Part shown: positions 18,411-27,905 of the stretch, in pieces
Numbering within the stretch: the first letter of the stretch is position 1
Layout: each line of letters starts with the position of its first letter
Source: Planctomycetota bacterium
GTDB lineage: Bacteria; Planctomycetota; GCA-002687715; DRQF01
Direction of reading: 5' to 3'
Assembly: GCA_020639295.1 (NCBI GenBank)
Contig: JACKGY010000003.1
Location: 682,001-746,000, forward strand
Length of the DNA: 64,000 nt
Program-made: the position numbers and the translations under genes
The notes under the pieces: generated by a model
Database searches by the model: none
What the model was told of the DNA's origin: nothing
What the model saw: the letters and a program-made list of their open reading frames with translations, nothing else

Positions 18411-19418
18411 TCAGGCCTCAGTCACCATCCGGGCGAGACCCGCCACCCAGTCCGGCGCGGCATTGACGCAGGGCACGAGTTCGAGTCGCCCACCGGCCGC
18501 CTCGATCTGCTCGCGCAGGCCGATACCGAGTTCCTCGAGGGTCTCGATGCAGTCGGCCACGAAGGCGGGCGAGACCACCACGAAGTGCCGCCGGCCGCGC
18601 TCGAGCATCTCGGAGACCACCTGGTCGGTATAGGGCTCGATCCACTTGGCGCGCCCGAGCCGGCTCTGAAAGGCCACCTGCGCCTTCTCCGCCGGCAGGC
18701 CGAGCGCCGCGACCAGGGCCCGCGCGCTCGCCTGGCAACGGGCCCGGTAGCAGCGGGCGTTGCGGGCCTCGGCGCGCTCGCAGCAACCCGGTCGGAGACA
18801 GCCGCCATCCGGGTCCGCCTTGCGGATCTGCCGCTCCGGAAGGCCATGGAAACTCAGCAGCAGGCAATCGGCCGCCGCCAGGTCGGCATGCTCGCGGATC
18901 AGCCGCGCCTGGGCCTCGATGAAGGCCGGATGGTCGGCGAAGTCCTCGATGAAGCGCGGTTCGAGCGCCAGGCCGGCGCGGCGGATCTCGTCCTTCACCT
19001 TGGCGATGACCGATCCGGTGGTGGCCTCGGCGAACTGGGGAAAGAGCGGAACCACCAGCGGGCGGCGCCGGCCGCGGGCCGCGAGCGTCTCGAGTCCCGT
19101 CCTGATCGACGGCTGGCCATAACGCATCGCCAGCACGACGTCGCCGCCCAGTTCCGCTTCGAGGCCGTGCCGCAGCGCCGTGCCGTGAACCATCAGGGGC
19201 GAGCCCTCCTCGGTCCAGACCTTGCGGTAGTTGGCCGCCGACAGGGCGGCCCGGCGGGGCACGATGATCCGATTGACCAGGAACCAGCGCAGCGGACCAG
19301 GCAGATCGATCACCCGTGGGTCGCCGAGGAACTCGCGCAGGTAGGCGGCGACCTCGGCGGTCTCCGGGCGTTCGGGAGTACCGAGATTGACCAGGAGGAT
19401 GCCGTCGGGTCGGGTCAC
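18411..19418 (-). CDS. hemH: Ferrochelatase with internal cysteine cluster
   Basis: This 335-residue enzyme inserts Fe2+ into protoporphyrin IX, the last step of protoheme synthesis. Family signatures are GILLVNLGTP at the N-terminus, LLSFHGLPERQI (metal-binding His) and FVADCIETLEELG (conserved Glu). Around residues 205-231 there are five cysteines (CLRPGCC ... CYRARC). This matches the known group of ferrochelatases whose [2Fe-2S] cluster is held by an internal cysteine segment, such as the Myxococcus enzyme. It overlaps the upstream small membrane gene by 4 bp. No other heme gene is nearby. Confidence 0.94.
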   Translation of the reverse strand: MTRPDGILLVNLGTPERPETAEVAAYLREFLGDPRVIDLPGPLRWFLVNRIIVPRRAALSAANYRKVWTEEGSPLMVHGTALRHGLEAELGGDVVLAMRYGQPSIRTGLETLAARGRRRPLVVPLFPQFAEATTGSVIAKVKDEIRRAGLALEPRFIEDFADHPAFIEAQARLIREHADLAAADCLLLSFHGLPERQIRKADPDGGCLRPGCCERAEARNARCYRARCQASARALVAALGLPAEKAQVAFQSRLGRAKWIEPYTDQVVSEMLERGRRHFVVVSPAFVADCIETLEELGIGLREQIEAAGGRLELVPCVNAAPDWVAGLARMVTEA

Positions 19419-19747
19419 GACCGCATCCGCTCGAGGAAGTGGTGATAGATCTTGTCGACCTTCTCGAAGTTGCGGCGCTCCTTCAGCTCGCGCAACGAGA
19501 AGCCGTAGCGGGCCTGGACGTAGTCCTTGACCTCGCCCTTGCGATCGCCCTCCGGGTCGGCCTCGATCCAGTTCTTGATCGCCTGGATCTGGATCGCCGA
19601 CCGCTCCTCGACCAGCTGCTCCACCCGATCCTTGCGGGCCTGGGCGCTCTCGACCGCGTCGGTGGTGATCAGGGAGCCGGCGACGAAGGTGGTGACCAGG
19701 GCGAAGGCGAGCGCGAAGAGCAGTTCGGTGAGGCTGGAACGGGGCAT
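19415..19747 (-). CDS. Small single-TM membrane protein upstream of hemH
   Basis: This 110-residue protein has one N-terminal transmembrane helix (about residues 6-28) and a charged helical cytoplasmic or periplasmic tail (SAQARKDRVEQLVEERSAIQ). I chose the ATG at 19747; the frame continues upstream into the tRNA-Pro gene and cannot be coding there. It shares 4 bp (ATGA) with hemH, so the two are translated together. The family is not recognised. Whether it is functionally linked to heme synthesis is unknown. Confidence 0.75.
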   Translation of the reverse strand: MPRSSLTELLFALAFALVTTFVAGSLITTDAVESAQARKDRVEQLVEERSAIQIQAIKNWIEADPEGDRKGEVKDYVQARYGFSLRELKERRNFEKVDKIYHHFLERMRS

Positions 19748-19832
19748 GTTCGATCCTCCGGATTCTGATCGGCTCCGGCGCGGCGACCGGGCCGGGCCGG
19801 TCTCGAACCGGCCCGGTCCGAGCGACCGGAAG

Positions 19833-19906
19833 TCGGGGCGACTGGATTCGAACCAGCGGCCTTCTGCTCCCAAAGCAGACGCGCTACCAGACTGCGCCAC
19901 GCCCCG
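19833..19906 (-). tRNA. tRNA-Pro (UGG)
   Basis: A 7-bp acceptor stem, CGGGGCG with CGCCCCG, is followed by discriminator A. The D arm contains TGGTAGCGC, the T loop reads GGTTCGAATCC, and the anticodon stem TCTGC/GCAGA closes the loop TTTGGGA. That loop places anticodon UGG at 19870-19872. The 3' CCA is not encoded. It lies between hemH's partner gene and a lipoprotein gene on the same strand. Confidence 0.97.
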
Positions 19907-19959
19907 TGGCTTGATGACTGGACGAATTCGGCCGACCGCGAAGGTCGACCGCTCGTGGC

Positions 19960-20706
19960 TCAGTAGTACTGAGCGAACTGCGAGACCTGGAACTGCGACA
20001 CGGCGACCCAGCTGGCGCCGCCGTCGGCGGTGAACTCCAGCACCTGGGTGCCGTTCTCGAGCGGGCGCAACAGCCGGAAGCCCTCCTTCGGGCTGACGAA
20101 GCTCTGCCCCGGATCGCGGGTCGAGCCGCTCGCCCGGTCCTTGAAGGAACCGATCACGAAGCTGCGACCACCGTCGCGGGTCTCGTAGACGTTGGTGACG
20201 ATCGACGAGGTCTCGACGTCCTCGACCGTGACGCTCACCTCGCCGGCGAGATCGGAACTGAACTCGATGTCGCCGACGTTGAGGACGACGGAATCACGAC
20301 CGGCGGCGATCTCGACGTCGCGGAAATGGCCGCCACCGTCCTCGGTGCGCAGCACCACCGGCAGGGTCTCGCCCCGACGCAGGCGGATGCCGGTCACCCA
20401 GCCCGTGCGCAGGTCGTTGAAGTGCAGGGCCTGCGGCAGGAAGTTCCTGAAGTCGTAGGTCATGGCGCCGATCCGGCGCCAGTGCTCGCCGCCGTCGGTG
20501 CTGCGCAGGAGGATGCCCTCGATGGCGCCGTCGACGTCGGTGAGGTAGCCCCCGACGATCAGGTCACGCGGACTGGTGGCGTGCAGCGAATTCAGATCCA
20601 TCGCGACGTAGCGCTCGGCCGGCGGAACCGGCACCTCGAGACGATCGCCGCTCGATTCGCAGGCGACCAGGATCGCCAGCGCGCAGATCATCGTGAAGAT
20701 TCTCAT
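19960..20706 (-). CDS. Lipoprotein with BNR/YCF48-like repeats
   Basis: This 248-residue protein has a short signal peptide ending LAILVAC, a lipobox that predicts a lipidated Cys at residue 15. Four Asp-box-like motifs are spaced along the chain: STDGGEHW, TEDGGGHF, TRDGGRSF and TADGGASW. This periodicity predicts a beta-propeller of the BNR/YCF48 type. Such proteins bind ligands or help assemble envelope complexes, but no catalytic residues can be assigned. It is transcribed toward tRNA-Pro. Function unknown. Confidence 0.82.
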   Translation of the reverse strand: MRIFTMICALAILVACESSGDRLEVPVPPAERYVAMDLNSLHATSPRDLIVGGYLTDVDGAIEGILLRSTDGGEHWRRIGAMTYDFRNFLPQALHFNDLRTGWVTGIRLRRGETLPVVLRTEDGGGHFRDVEIAAGRDSVVLNVGDIEFSSDLAGEVSVTVEDVETSSIVTNVYETRDGGRSFVIGSFKDRASGSTRDPGQSFVSPKEGFRLLRPLENGTQVLEFTADGGASWVAVSQFQVSQFAQYY

Positions 20707-20773
20707 GGCCCCTCCCGTGGCTCGAGACTCAGGCGGATCTTATGCGGCTGAAAGCGGCCTTGCCACAGAGAAA

Positions 20774-20798
20774 AAGCCGGGAGCATGGCTCCCGGCTT
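20774..20798 (-). terminator. Rho-independent terminator, minus strand
   Basis: On the minus strand an 11-bp stem (AAGCCGGGAGC with GCTCCCGGCTT, 3-base loop) is followed by TTTTT at 20775-20771. It lies in the 284-bp space between the zinc-ribbon gene at 20991 and the lipoprotein gene at 20706. It would end transcripts from the zinc-ribbon gene. Between 20799 and 20990 I see no gene. Confidence 0.75.
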
Positions 20799-20990
20799 GC
20801 CCATTTCCCGTTGGGTCCCTTCTCCGACTCGATGAGTCCGGTCTCAGGCCGGTCGGGAGCCGCCCCGAATGGAGGAACTCCGACCCGCGAGAGACCTGCG
20901 ATCTGGCAGGGCCCTGGACCTCGCCCGGGAACCGTCTGGAACGAACCGCGTTTCCCGCGCGGCCCGCCCGGGCGCCCCCGGGGTCTCGAC

Positions 20991-21272
20991 TCAGAAGTGC
21001 ATGAAGACGAAGGCCCCGACGGCGATGATCAGGACGCAGATCGTCGCGACCACGATGGGCCGCGAGCCGCTCCGCTTCCTGGTGACGACGCCGGAAATCC
21101 GCAGTCCCCCCTCCGACGTGACGTTGGCGGTGGGTTCACTGCGAGTCGTGTTCCGTGACGGATTGTGGGTCCGCATGGGCACGCCGCAGCGCGGACAGGC
21201 GAGCTTGCCGTGATCCGGCAACGCGGTGAGGCGGAATCGCCCTCCACAGCTCTTGCACTCGATGACGCTCAA
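20991..21272 (-). CDS. Zinc-ribbon protein with C-terminal membrane anchor
   Basis: This small protein of about 93 residues has two CxxC pairs (CKSCGGRF and CPRCGVPM, about residues 6-30), which should bind one zinc as a ribbon. A Ser/Thr/Arg-rich linker follows, and then a C-terminal transmembrane helix (about residues 71-91, ending in VFMHF). The likely start is TTG at 21272, just before the ribbon, with GGGA about 10 bases upstream; no closer ATG exists. Such MJ0042-like ribbons on a TM anchor are common in Planctomycetota-type genomes. Function unknown. It is divergent from selA. Confidence 0.7.
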   Translation of the reverse strand: MSVIECKSCGGRFRLTALPDHGKLACPRCGVPMRTHNPSRNTTRSEPTANVTSEGGLRISGVVTRKRSGSRPIVVATICVLIIAVGAFVFMHF

Positions 21273-21515
21273 GGTCCAGTCCCTTTCACGAGTCAGGGGC
21301 AAGTCAGGGTGATCGGTGATAAGGGTGCTACGAGGACGTCCCCGCCGCCGAGGCGACGAGACCGTTCCCGAGGTGGGCTCGCAGCTCCGGAGCATAAGGA
21401 TCGGGCCGACGAGCGGAAGCCCCGTCTTTTTTCTTGTTGTCGCAGGTGGCCCGGCCGCGCCCGCTTCGCCGGGCCTGTTATCATCCCGCGGGATCCGAGT
21501 CGAGGAGCGGCACCG

Positions 21516-22931
21516 ATGAGCCGAGAGCCGGGCGATTTCCTGCGCGCACTGCCCGCGGTCGACCTCCTTCTGGAGGAGGTGAAGAAGCGAGTCGAACCGG
21601 AGTTCGACCCGAGCCTGCTGGTCCGACTCTGTCGGCGGCGACTCGAATCGATCCGCAGGTCGCTGCTTGCCGGTCAGCTGCCCGGCCCCGAGGGCATGCC
21701 CGACGTCGCGACCCTGGCCGGCCACGTCGTCCGCGACCTCGAGGACTGGCAACGGCCACGGATGTCCCGCGTGGTCAACGGCACCGGCATCATCCTCCAT
21801 TCCGGCCTCGGGCGCGCGGTCTACCCGGCCCGCGCGCTCGCCGACGTCGGTCGCGCCTCCGGCTACGTCCTGCTCGAGGTCGATCGCGAGGAGGGCGCCC
21901 GGCGCAAGCGCGACGCCTTCTGCGAGGAGCTGCTCTGCGAGCTGACCGGCGCCGAGGCCGCCCTGGTGGTGAACAACAACGCCGCGGCCACGATGATCAT
22001 CCTCAACACCCTCGCCGCCGGGCGCGAGGTCGTGGTCAGCCGTTCCCAGCTGATCGAGATCGGCGGTTCCTACCGACTGCCCGACGTCTTCGTCGCCAGC
22101 GGCTGCCGGCTGCGCGAGGTGGGCACGACCAACAAGTCGCGCCCCTCCGACTACCGCGAGGCCATCTCGCCCGAGACCGGCGCCCTCATGCTGGTCCACA
22201 CCAGCAACTACCGCATCGTCGGCTTCACCAAGCACGTCGGCCTCGACGAGATGATCGCGATCGGCCGCGAGAGCGGCCTGCCGGTCATCCACGACGTCGG
22301 CTCCGGTTCGCTCATCGACCTCGAGCCCTTCGGGGTCCTCGACGAGCCGCCGGTCGCCGACAGCATCAAGGCCGGAGCCGACGTGGTCTGCTTCTCCGGC
22401 GACAAGCTGATCGGGGGCCCGCAGGCCGGCATCATCATCGGCAAGCGTGCGGTGGTCGAACGGATCCGGAAGAACCCCCTCGCCCGCGCCCTACGCATCG
22501 ACAAGAACACCTGCCTCGCGCTGGAGAGCGTGCTCAAGCTCTACTTCGAGCCCGCTCGCCTGGCCGAACGCATCCCGACCCTGGCCATGCTGACCGAGTC
22601 CTGCGCGTCGGTCCGGGCCCGCGCCCTGGCGCTCCAGGAACGGATCGCCACCACCTTCGCCGACCTCCGAACCGAGCTGGTCGAGGACACCAGCGAACTC
22701 GGGGCCGGAACCTTGCCGACGCATGGAATCGCCACGGTCTGCCTGGCGTTGAGCTTTCCGGGCAGCCATCCGAGCCGCGCGGCGCGGCGGCTGCGGCTCG
22801 CCCCGGTGCCGGTCTTCAGCCGGCTGAAGGAGGACCGTGTCCTGCTCGATCTGCGCACGATGACCCGCGATGACTTCGACGACACCCTGGCGGCGATCGC
22901 CCGGGTGATGGAGGACGGCGAGAATGGCTGA
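21516..22931 (+). CDS. selA: L-seryl-tRNA(Sec) selenium transferase SelA
   Basis: This 471-residue PLP enzyme uses selenophosphate to convert Ser-tRNA(Sec) to Sec-tRNA(Sec). The N-terminal tRNA-binding helical domain opens with FLRALPAVDLLL. The core has NGTGIILHSGLGRA, VVNNNAAAT, EVGTTNKS and HDVGSGSL. The PLP lysine is in FSGDKLIGGPQAG (about residue 297). Length matches bacterial SelA. GAGGAG at 21502-21507 sets the start; open sequence upstream in this frame is not needed. The stop overlaps selD by 8 bp, so SelA and SelD are made together. Confidence 0.97.
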   Translation: MSREPGDFLRALPAVDLLLEEVKKRVEPEFDPSLLVRLCRRRLESIRRSLLAGQLPGPEGMPDVATLAGHVVRDLEDWQRPRMSRVVNGTGIILHSGLGRAVYPARALADVGRASGYVLLEVDREEGARRKRDAFCEELLCELTGAEAALVVNNNAAATMIILNTLAAGREVVVSRSQLIEIGGSYRLPDVFVASGCRLREVGTTNKSRPSDYREAISPETGALMLVHTSNYRIVGFTKHVGLDEMIAIGRESGLPVIHDVGSGSLIDLEPFGVLDEPPVADSIKAGADVVCFSGDKLIGGPQAGIIIGKRAVVERIRKNPLARALRIDKNTCLALESVLKLYFEPARLAERIPTLAMLTESCASVRARALALQERIATTFADLRTELVEDTSELGAGTLPTHGIATVCLALSFPGSHPSRAARRLRLAPVPVFSRLKEDRVLLDLRTMTRDDFDDTLAAIARVMEDGENG

Positions 22932-23985
22932 CGGCAGCGCGATCCGCCTGACGCAGTACGCCAACTGCGGCGGCTGAGCGGCGAAGGTCTCCTCGGAGAA
23001 ACTCGCTCAGGTCCTGAGCGGCATCAACCGCCCCTTCGATCCCGATCTCATCGTCGGCTACGACGGCGCCGACGATGCGGCGGTCTATCGTCTCGACGCC
23101 GACCGCGCGATCGTCGTCACCACCGACTTCTTTCCGCCGATGGTCGACGACCCCTACACCTTCGGCATGGTGGCGGCGGCGAACGCGCTCTCCGACGTCT
23201 TCGCCATGGGCGGTCGTCCCCTGGTCGCCCTGAACCTGGTCGGCTTCCCGTCCAAGCTCCTCCCGCTCGAGGTGCTGGGCGCGATCCTCCAGGGCGGCGC
23301 CGACAAGGTTCGCGAGGCCGGCGCGGTGGTCGGTGGCGGGCACACGGTCGAGGACACCGAGGTCAAGTACGGCATGGCGGTGACCGGCGAGGTCCACCCC
23401 GATCGGGTGTGGAAGAACGGCAACGTCCGGCCCGACGACGTGCTCCTGCTCACCAAACCCATCGGCACCGGCCTGATCAACGGCGCGGTGAAGCAGGATG
23501 CCGCCAGCGGCCCCGCCGTCGCCGAAGCGCAGCGCTGGATGGCGACCCTGAACGGCATCGGCATCGAGCACGTCCTCGCCGAGGACGTGGTCGCGGTCAC
23601 CGACATCACCGGTTACGGCCTGCTCGGTCACGCCCGCGAGATGGCCGAGGGCAGCGCCGCCCGGCTGGTGATCGAGGCCCGCAGCGTGCCCCGGATCGGC
23701 GGCATCGAGGCCTTCTTCCTGGACCGGCTGAAGACCCGCGCGGCGCGGGAGACGCGGGCCTACATGAAGGACGCGATCCGGATCGCCGAGACGATCGACC
23801 CCTGGACGCAGGAACTCCTGTTCGATCCCCAGACCTCGGGCGGCCTGCTCATCGCGGTCCGCCAGGAAGGGGCCGAGCGCCTGCGGGACCGCCTCCGCGA
23901 GGCCGGTCTCGAACGGACCGAGATCATCGGCCACGCGACCCGCTGGCATGCCGGCGAGGGGCGGGTCGAGGCCCGCGACGCTTGA
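22924..23985 (+). CDS. selD: Selenophosphate synthetase SelD, a selenoprotein with in-frame UGA
   Basis: SelD makes selenophosphate from selenide and ATP. Reading from the ATG at 22924 gives 353 residues if the in-frame TGA at 22975-22977 is read as selenocysteine (U18). The N-terminus is then YANCGGUAAK, matching the family's active-site segment with U18 followed by the essential Lys21 and preceded by Cys15 (CxxU). Downstream motifs are normal: VTTDFFPPMVDDP, DVFAMGG, GGGHTVED, TGYGLLGHAREM and DPQTSGGLL. Ordinary gene finders would start at 23140 and lose the catalytic end. It overlaps selA by 8 bp and is followed by tRNA(Sec). Confidence 0.95.
22975..23020 (+). promoter_or_regulatory. Sec UGA codon and candidate bacterial SECIS hairpin in selD
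   Basis: The UGA occupies 22975-22977. A perfect 7-bp stem, CGCTCAG (23004-23010) with CTGAGCG (23014-23020), closes on GTC, so the apex reads CAGGUCCUG. The E. coli fdhF SECIS has the same AGGUC core. The loop lies about 33 bases after the UGA, within the range expected for bacterial SECIS. A smaller hairpin (TCTC/GAGA, 22988-22999) lies between. SelB binding to this element is inferred, and the smaller hairpin may be part of the structure. Confidence 0.65.
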
Positions 23986-24043
23986 CCCCGGCCGGCCGAT
24001 CGGCTATTCAAACTGCCCGCCCCGCGGGGCGAACGAAGAACGA

Positions 24044-24141
24044 GGGAGCGGTTCTCGAGCTGGTGCCGGGTCCGGACTTCAAATCCGGTAGAACGGGCAG
24101 ATAACCCGTTCGGTGGGTTCGATTCCCATGCGCTCCCGCCA
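24044..24141 (+). tRNA. selC: tRNA-Sec (UCA)
   Basis: This 98-base tRNA has a 7-bp perfect acceptor stem (GGGAGCG/CGCTCCC), encoded GCCA at the 3' end, and anticodon stem CCGGA/TCCGG with loop CTTCAAA giving UCA at 24079-24081. A long extra arm, GAACGGG/CCCGTTC with a 7-base loop, lies at 24091-24111. The T loop is TTCGATT. The expected eighth acceptor pair would be G24051 against G24130, a mismatch. The D arm can form six pairs around TGGT if A58 is bulged. It follows selD by 58 bases. Confidence 0.96.
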
Positions 24142-24149
24142 GACACGAA

Positions 24150-24180
24150 AGAGGGGCGACCGCCGGACGGTCGCCCCTCT
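24150..24180. terminator. Strong bidirectional terminator after tRNA-Sec
   Basis: A 13-bp perfect stem (AGAGGGGCGACCG with CGGTCGCCCCTCT) closes a 5-base loop, followed on the plus strand by TCTCTC and preceded by GAAA. It ends the selA-selD-selC unit and can also end the convergent aldehyde dehydrogenase transcript that stops at 24204. Confidence 0.85.
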
Positions 24181-24203
24181 TCTCTCGCCGCTGCGCCAGG
24201 GCC

Positions 24204-25769
<1,566 letters not shown>

Positions 25770-25915
25770 CTGGTCCTTCCGTGAACTGGAGCGAAGCCCT
25801 ATCTAACGCCTCCGGGGTCCGGATTCGAGGCCTGGGCCCCGGAGCCGGACCCGCGAGGGCCCGCCGCCGGCCGGGTCCCGTCGCGACGCTCCCTCCCGGC
25901 GGTTAGAGTTCCGGC

Positions 25916-26749
25916 ATGATTCCCCTCAGGGACGACAACCCGACCCGACACGCGCCGGTCGTGACCATCGGCCTGATCGCCATCAACGTCCTCGTCTTCC
26001 TCTGGCAGATCGCCGGCGGCCCGGTGGAGAACCTGCGCCGGAGCTTCCGCTTCGCGGCCGTGCCCTGGAACGTCACCGAGGGCGCCCGGGACCCGGCCGT
26101 CCGGGTGGTCATCGACGGCCCCACCGGCATCCAGGTCGACCAGTTCGAGCAGTCACGCCTGCTCCGACCGGCCGATCACCGGGTCGTGCGCCAACCGATC
26201 CCCTCCTGGCTGACCCTCTTGACCTCGATGTTCCTGCACGGCGGCTGGATGCACCTCATCGGCAACATGGTCTTCCTCTGGGTCTTCGGCAACAACATCG
26301 AGGACGCGGTCGGACGCCTGCGCTACCTGGTCTTCTACCTGGTCTGCGGCGTCGGCGCGACGCTGGCCCACGTCTTCAGCGTTCCGGCCAGCATGACGCC
26401 CCTGGTCGGGGCCTCCGGCGCGATCTCCGGGGTCCTTGGCGCCTACCTGGTCCTCTACCCGAAGGCCCGCGTCCTCGCCCTGGTGCCGATCCCGCCGCTC
26501 TTCCTGACCACCCTCTACCTCCCGGCCGGGATCTTCCTGGCCATCTGGTTCGTGCTCCAGATCTCCGGCCTGTTCCGCCCCGACGAGGCCGTCGCCTTCT
26601 GGGCCCACATCGGCGGCTTCATTCTCGGCCTGGCCTTGATCAAGCTGCTGGAGACCACGGAACATCGGTCGCGACCACGCGGCGGCGGCGGGCAGGCCGG
26701 CTGGCCACCCCGCGGCGGCGGGGCTCCACCCTTCGGTCGAGGATTCTGA
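25916..26749 (+). CDS. Rhomboid-family intramembrane serine protease
   Basis: This 277-residue membrane protein has about six to seven helices. The catalytic dyad is visible: Ser167 in VGASGAISGVLGAY and His231 in FWAHIGGFILG. The membrane motif HGGWMHLIGNMVFLWVFG (oxyanion and loop-1 region) matches the family. It carries a long hydrophilic insert between the first two helices (FRRSF-like region to RVVRQPIPSWLT), seen in a GlpG-distant subgroup. The C-terminus is Gly-rich and basic. The Nudix gene starts one base after its stop, so they form a two-gene unit. The substrate is unknown. Confidence 0.93.
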   Translation: MIPLRDDNPTRHAPVVTIGLIAINVLVFLWQIAGGPVENLRRSFRFAAVPWNVTEGARDPAVRVVIDGPTGIQVDQFEQSRLLRPADHRVVRQPIPSWLTLLTSMFLHGGWMHLIGNMVFLWVFGNNIEDAVGRLRYLVFYLVCGVGATLAHVFSVPASMTPLVGASGAISGVLGAYLVLYPKARVLALVPIPPLFLTTLYLPAGIFLAIWFVLQISGLFRPDEAVAFWAHIGGFILGLALIKLLETTEHRSRPRGGGGQAGWPPRGGGAPPFGRGF

Positions 26750-26750
26750 G

Positions 26751-27239
26751 ATGACCGCCTACAGCTACGAGTATCCGCGCCCGGCCGTCACCGTGGACGC
26801 CCTGGTCCTGACCTGGGGTGAGGAAGGCCTCGAGGTCCTGCTCATCGAGCGGGGGCACGACCCCTTCGCCGGACACTGGGCCCTGCCCGGCGGCTTCGTC
26901 GATCAGGACGAGGCTCTCGACCAGGCCATGCGCCGCGAGCTGCTCGAAGAGGCCGGACTCGAGGTCGGCCCGATCCTCCAGATCGGGGCCTATGGCGACC
27001 CGGGCCGCGACCCCCGGGGCCACACCATCGGCGTCGCCTTCCTGGCCGCGATGCCGCGGACCACGCTGACGGAACGCATCAGCGCCGGCGACGATGCCCG
27101 GCAGGTCGCGCTCTTCCCGCTCAAGAACCTGCCGGCCCTGGCCTTCGACCACGGCCGCATGCTGGCCGACCTCGGCCAGCGCCTGGAGACCGATCGTCGG
27201 GCTCGCGAGCTGCTCCGGACCGGCCTCGGCTGGAACTGA
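26751..27239 (+). CDS. Nudix hydrolase
   Basis: This 162-residue protein has a complete Nudix box starting at GGFVDQDEAL and ending RRELLEEAGL, which fits Gx5Ex7REUxEExGU. The preceding GHWALPGG and the following GDPGRDPRGHTI are typical of ADP-ribose or NAD-related pyrophosphatases with a general form of YPRPAVTVDALVL at the N-terminus. The substrate cannot be settled. It is coupled to the rhomboid gene with a 1-base gap and converges on a ferredoxin gene. Confidence 0.94.
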   Translation: MTAYSYEYPRPAVTVDALVLTWGEEGLEVLLIERGHDPFAGHWALPGGFVDQDEALDQAMRRELLEEAGLEVGPILQIGAYGDPGRDPRGHTIGVAFLAAMPRTTLTERISAGDDARQVALFPLKNLPALAFDHGRMLADLGQRLETDRRARELLRTGLGWN

Positions 27240-27269
27240 GTCCGCGCCGGGCCGGCCCGCGCGTCGGTC

Positions 27270-27596
27270 TCAGGCCTTGGACTCGTCCCAGTCCGGACCG
27301 TGTTCGACCGCGTCCTTCGAGGTCACCCGCTTGTCCTCGGAGAAGTCGAAGTTCGCGTTCAGGGCGATGTAGTCCTGCCAGGGATGCTTGACGTAGGCGT
27401 CGGGATTCGCCGGACCGTCGTCATCGACGAAGATCGCGTCCACCGGGCAGAGCGGCAGGCACTGACCGCAGTCGATGCACTCGTCGGGATTGATGTAGAG
27501 GCTCTCCGGAGCCTGGTAGAAGCAATCGACGGGGCAGTCGGTCACGCAGTCCCCGTACTTGCAGCCCACACAGGGCTCGCCGACGACGTAGGTCAT
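27270..27596 (-). CDS. fdxA: 7Fe ferredoxin ([3Fe-4S]/[4Fe-4S])
   Basis: This 108-residue ferredoxin matches the FdxA type. The N-terminal cluster region reads CVGCKYGDCVTDCPVDCFY and the second CIDCGQCLPLCPVDAI. The extra Cys-containing KYGDC motif and the acidic C-terminal extension (DFSEDKRVTSKDAVEH) distinguish it from short 2[4Fe-4S] ferredoxins. It acts as a cytoplasmic electron carrier. Its electron partner is not adjacent. It is divergent from the esterase-fold gene across a 308-bp gap. Confidence 0.94.
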   Translation of the reverse strand: MTYVVGEPCVGCKYGDCVTDCPVDCFYQAPESLYINPDECIDCGQCLPLCPVDAIFVDDDGPANPDAYVKHPWQDYIALNANFDFSEDKRVTSKDAVEHGPDWDESKA

Positions 27597-27905
27597 GATT
27601 CGTTCCTCCCGGCACCTCGGCTCGTGATCTCCATGCCCTCCGCCTCGGCGGTGGGCTCGGGCCCGAGATTAAAGGCAGGAAGCGCTGTTGAAAAGGACCT
27701 GCCTCCGCCTTTTGGACCGCTCCGCGCTCGCCGAGAATGGGCGCCGGGCATGGCGGTTCCGGCCGTCCCGACGGTCGGGAAGGGAAACCCGGACACGGCG
27801 TCCAAGGCCGGGAAATCGTCGGCGCCGCTGACCGGAGCGGCGCCAATCCGTTATCGTCGCCCAGCGGTCCCCTCGGACGACCGCGTTCGCAGCTCGGGAG
27901 GAAAC
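27597..27905. other. Divergent intergenic region (no gene seen)
   Basis: This 309-bp space separates the ferredoxin start from the esterase-fold gene start and must hold both promoters. It includes the least GC-rich words of the area (ATTAAAGG, TTGAAAAGG around 27668-27700). GGAGG at 27897-27901 serves the plus-strand gene. I cannot assign a convincing -10/-35 pair. No tRNA or repeat is seen. Confidence 0.4.

Noticed and set aside
19748..19900. N-terminal extension of the small membrane protein into the tRNA-Pro gene
   Set aside because: The extension would translate the tRNA; the ATG at 19747 gives a normal signal-anchor start.
22924..23139. selD as a pseudogene or frameshift
   Set aside because: The frame is continuous except for one UGA at the exact position of the catalytic Cys/Sec, and selA and tRNA(Sec) are adjacent.
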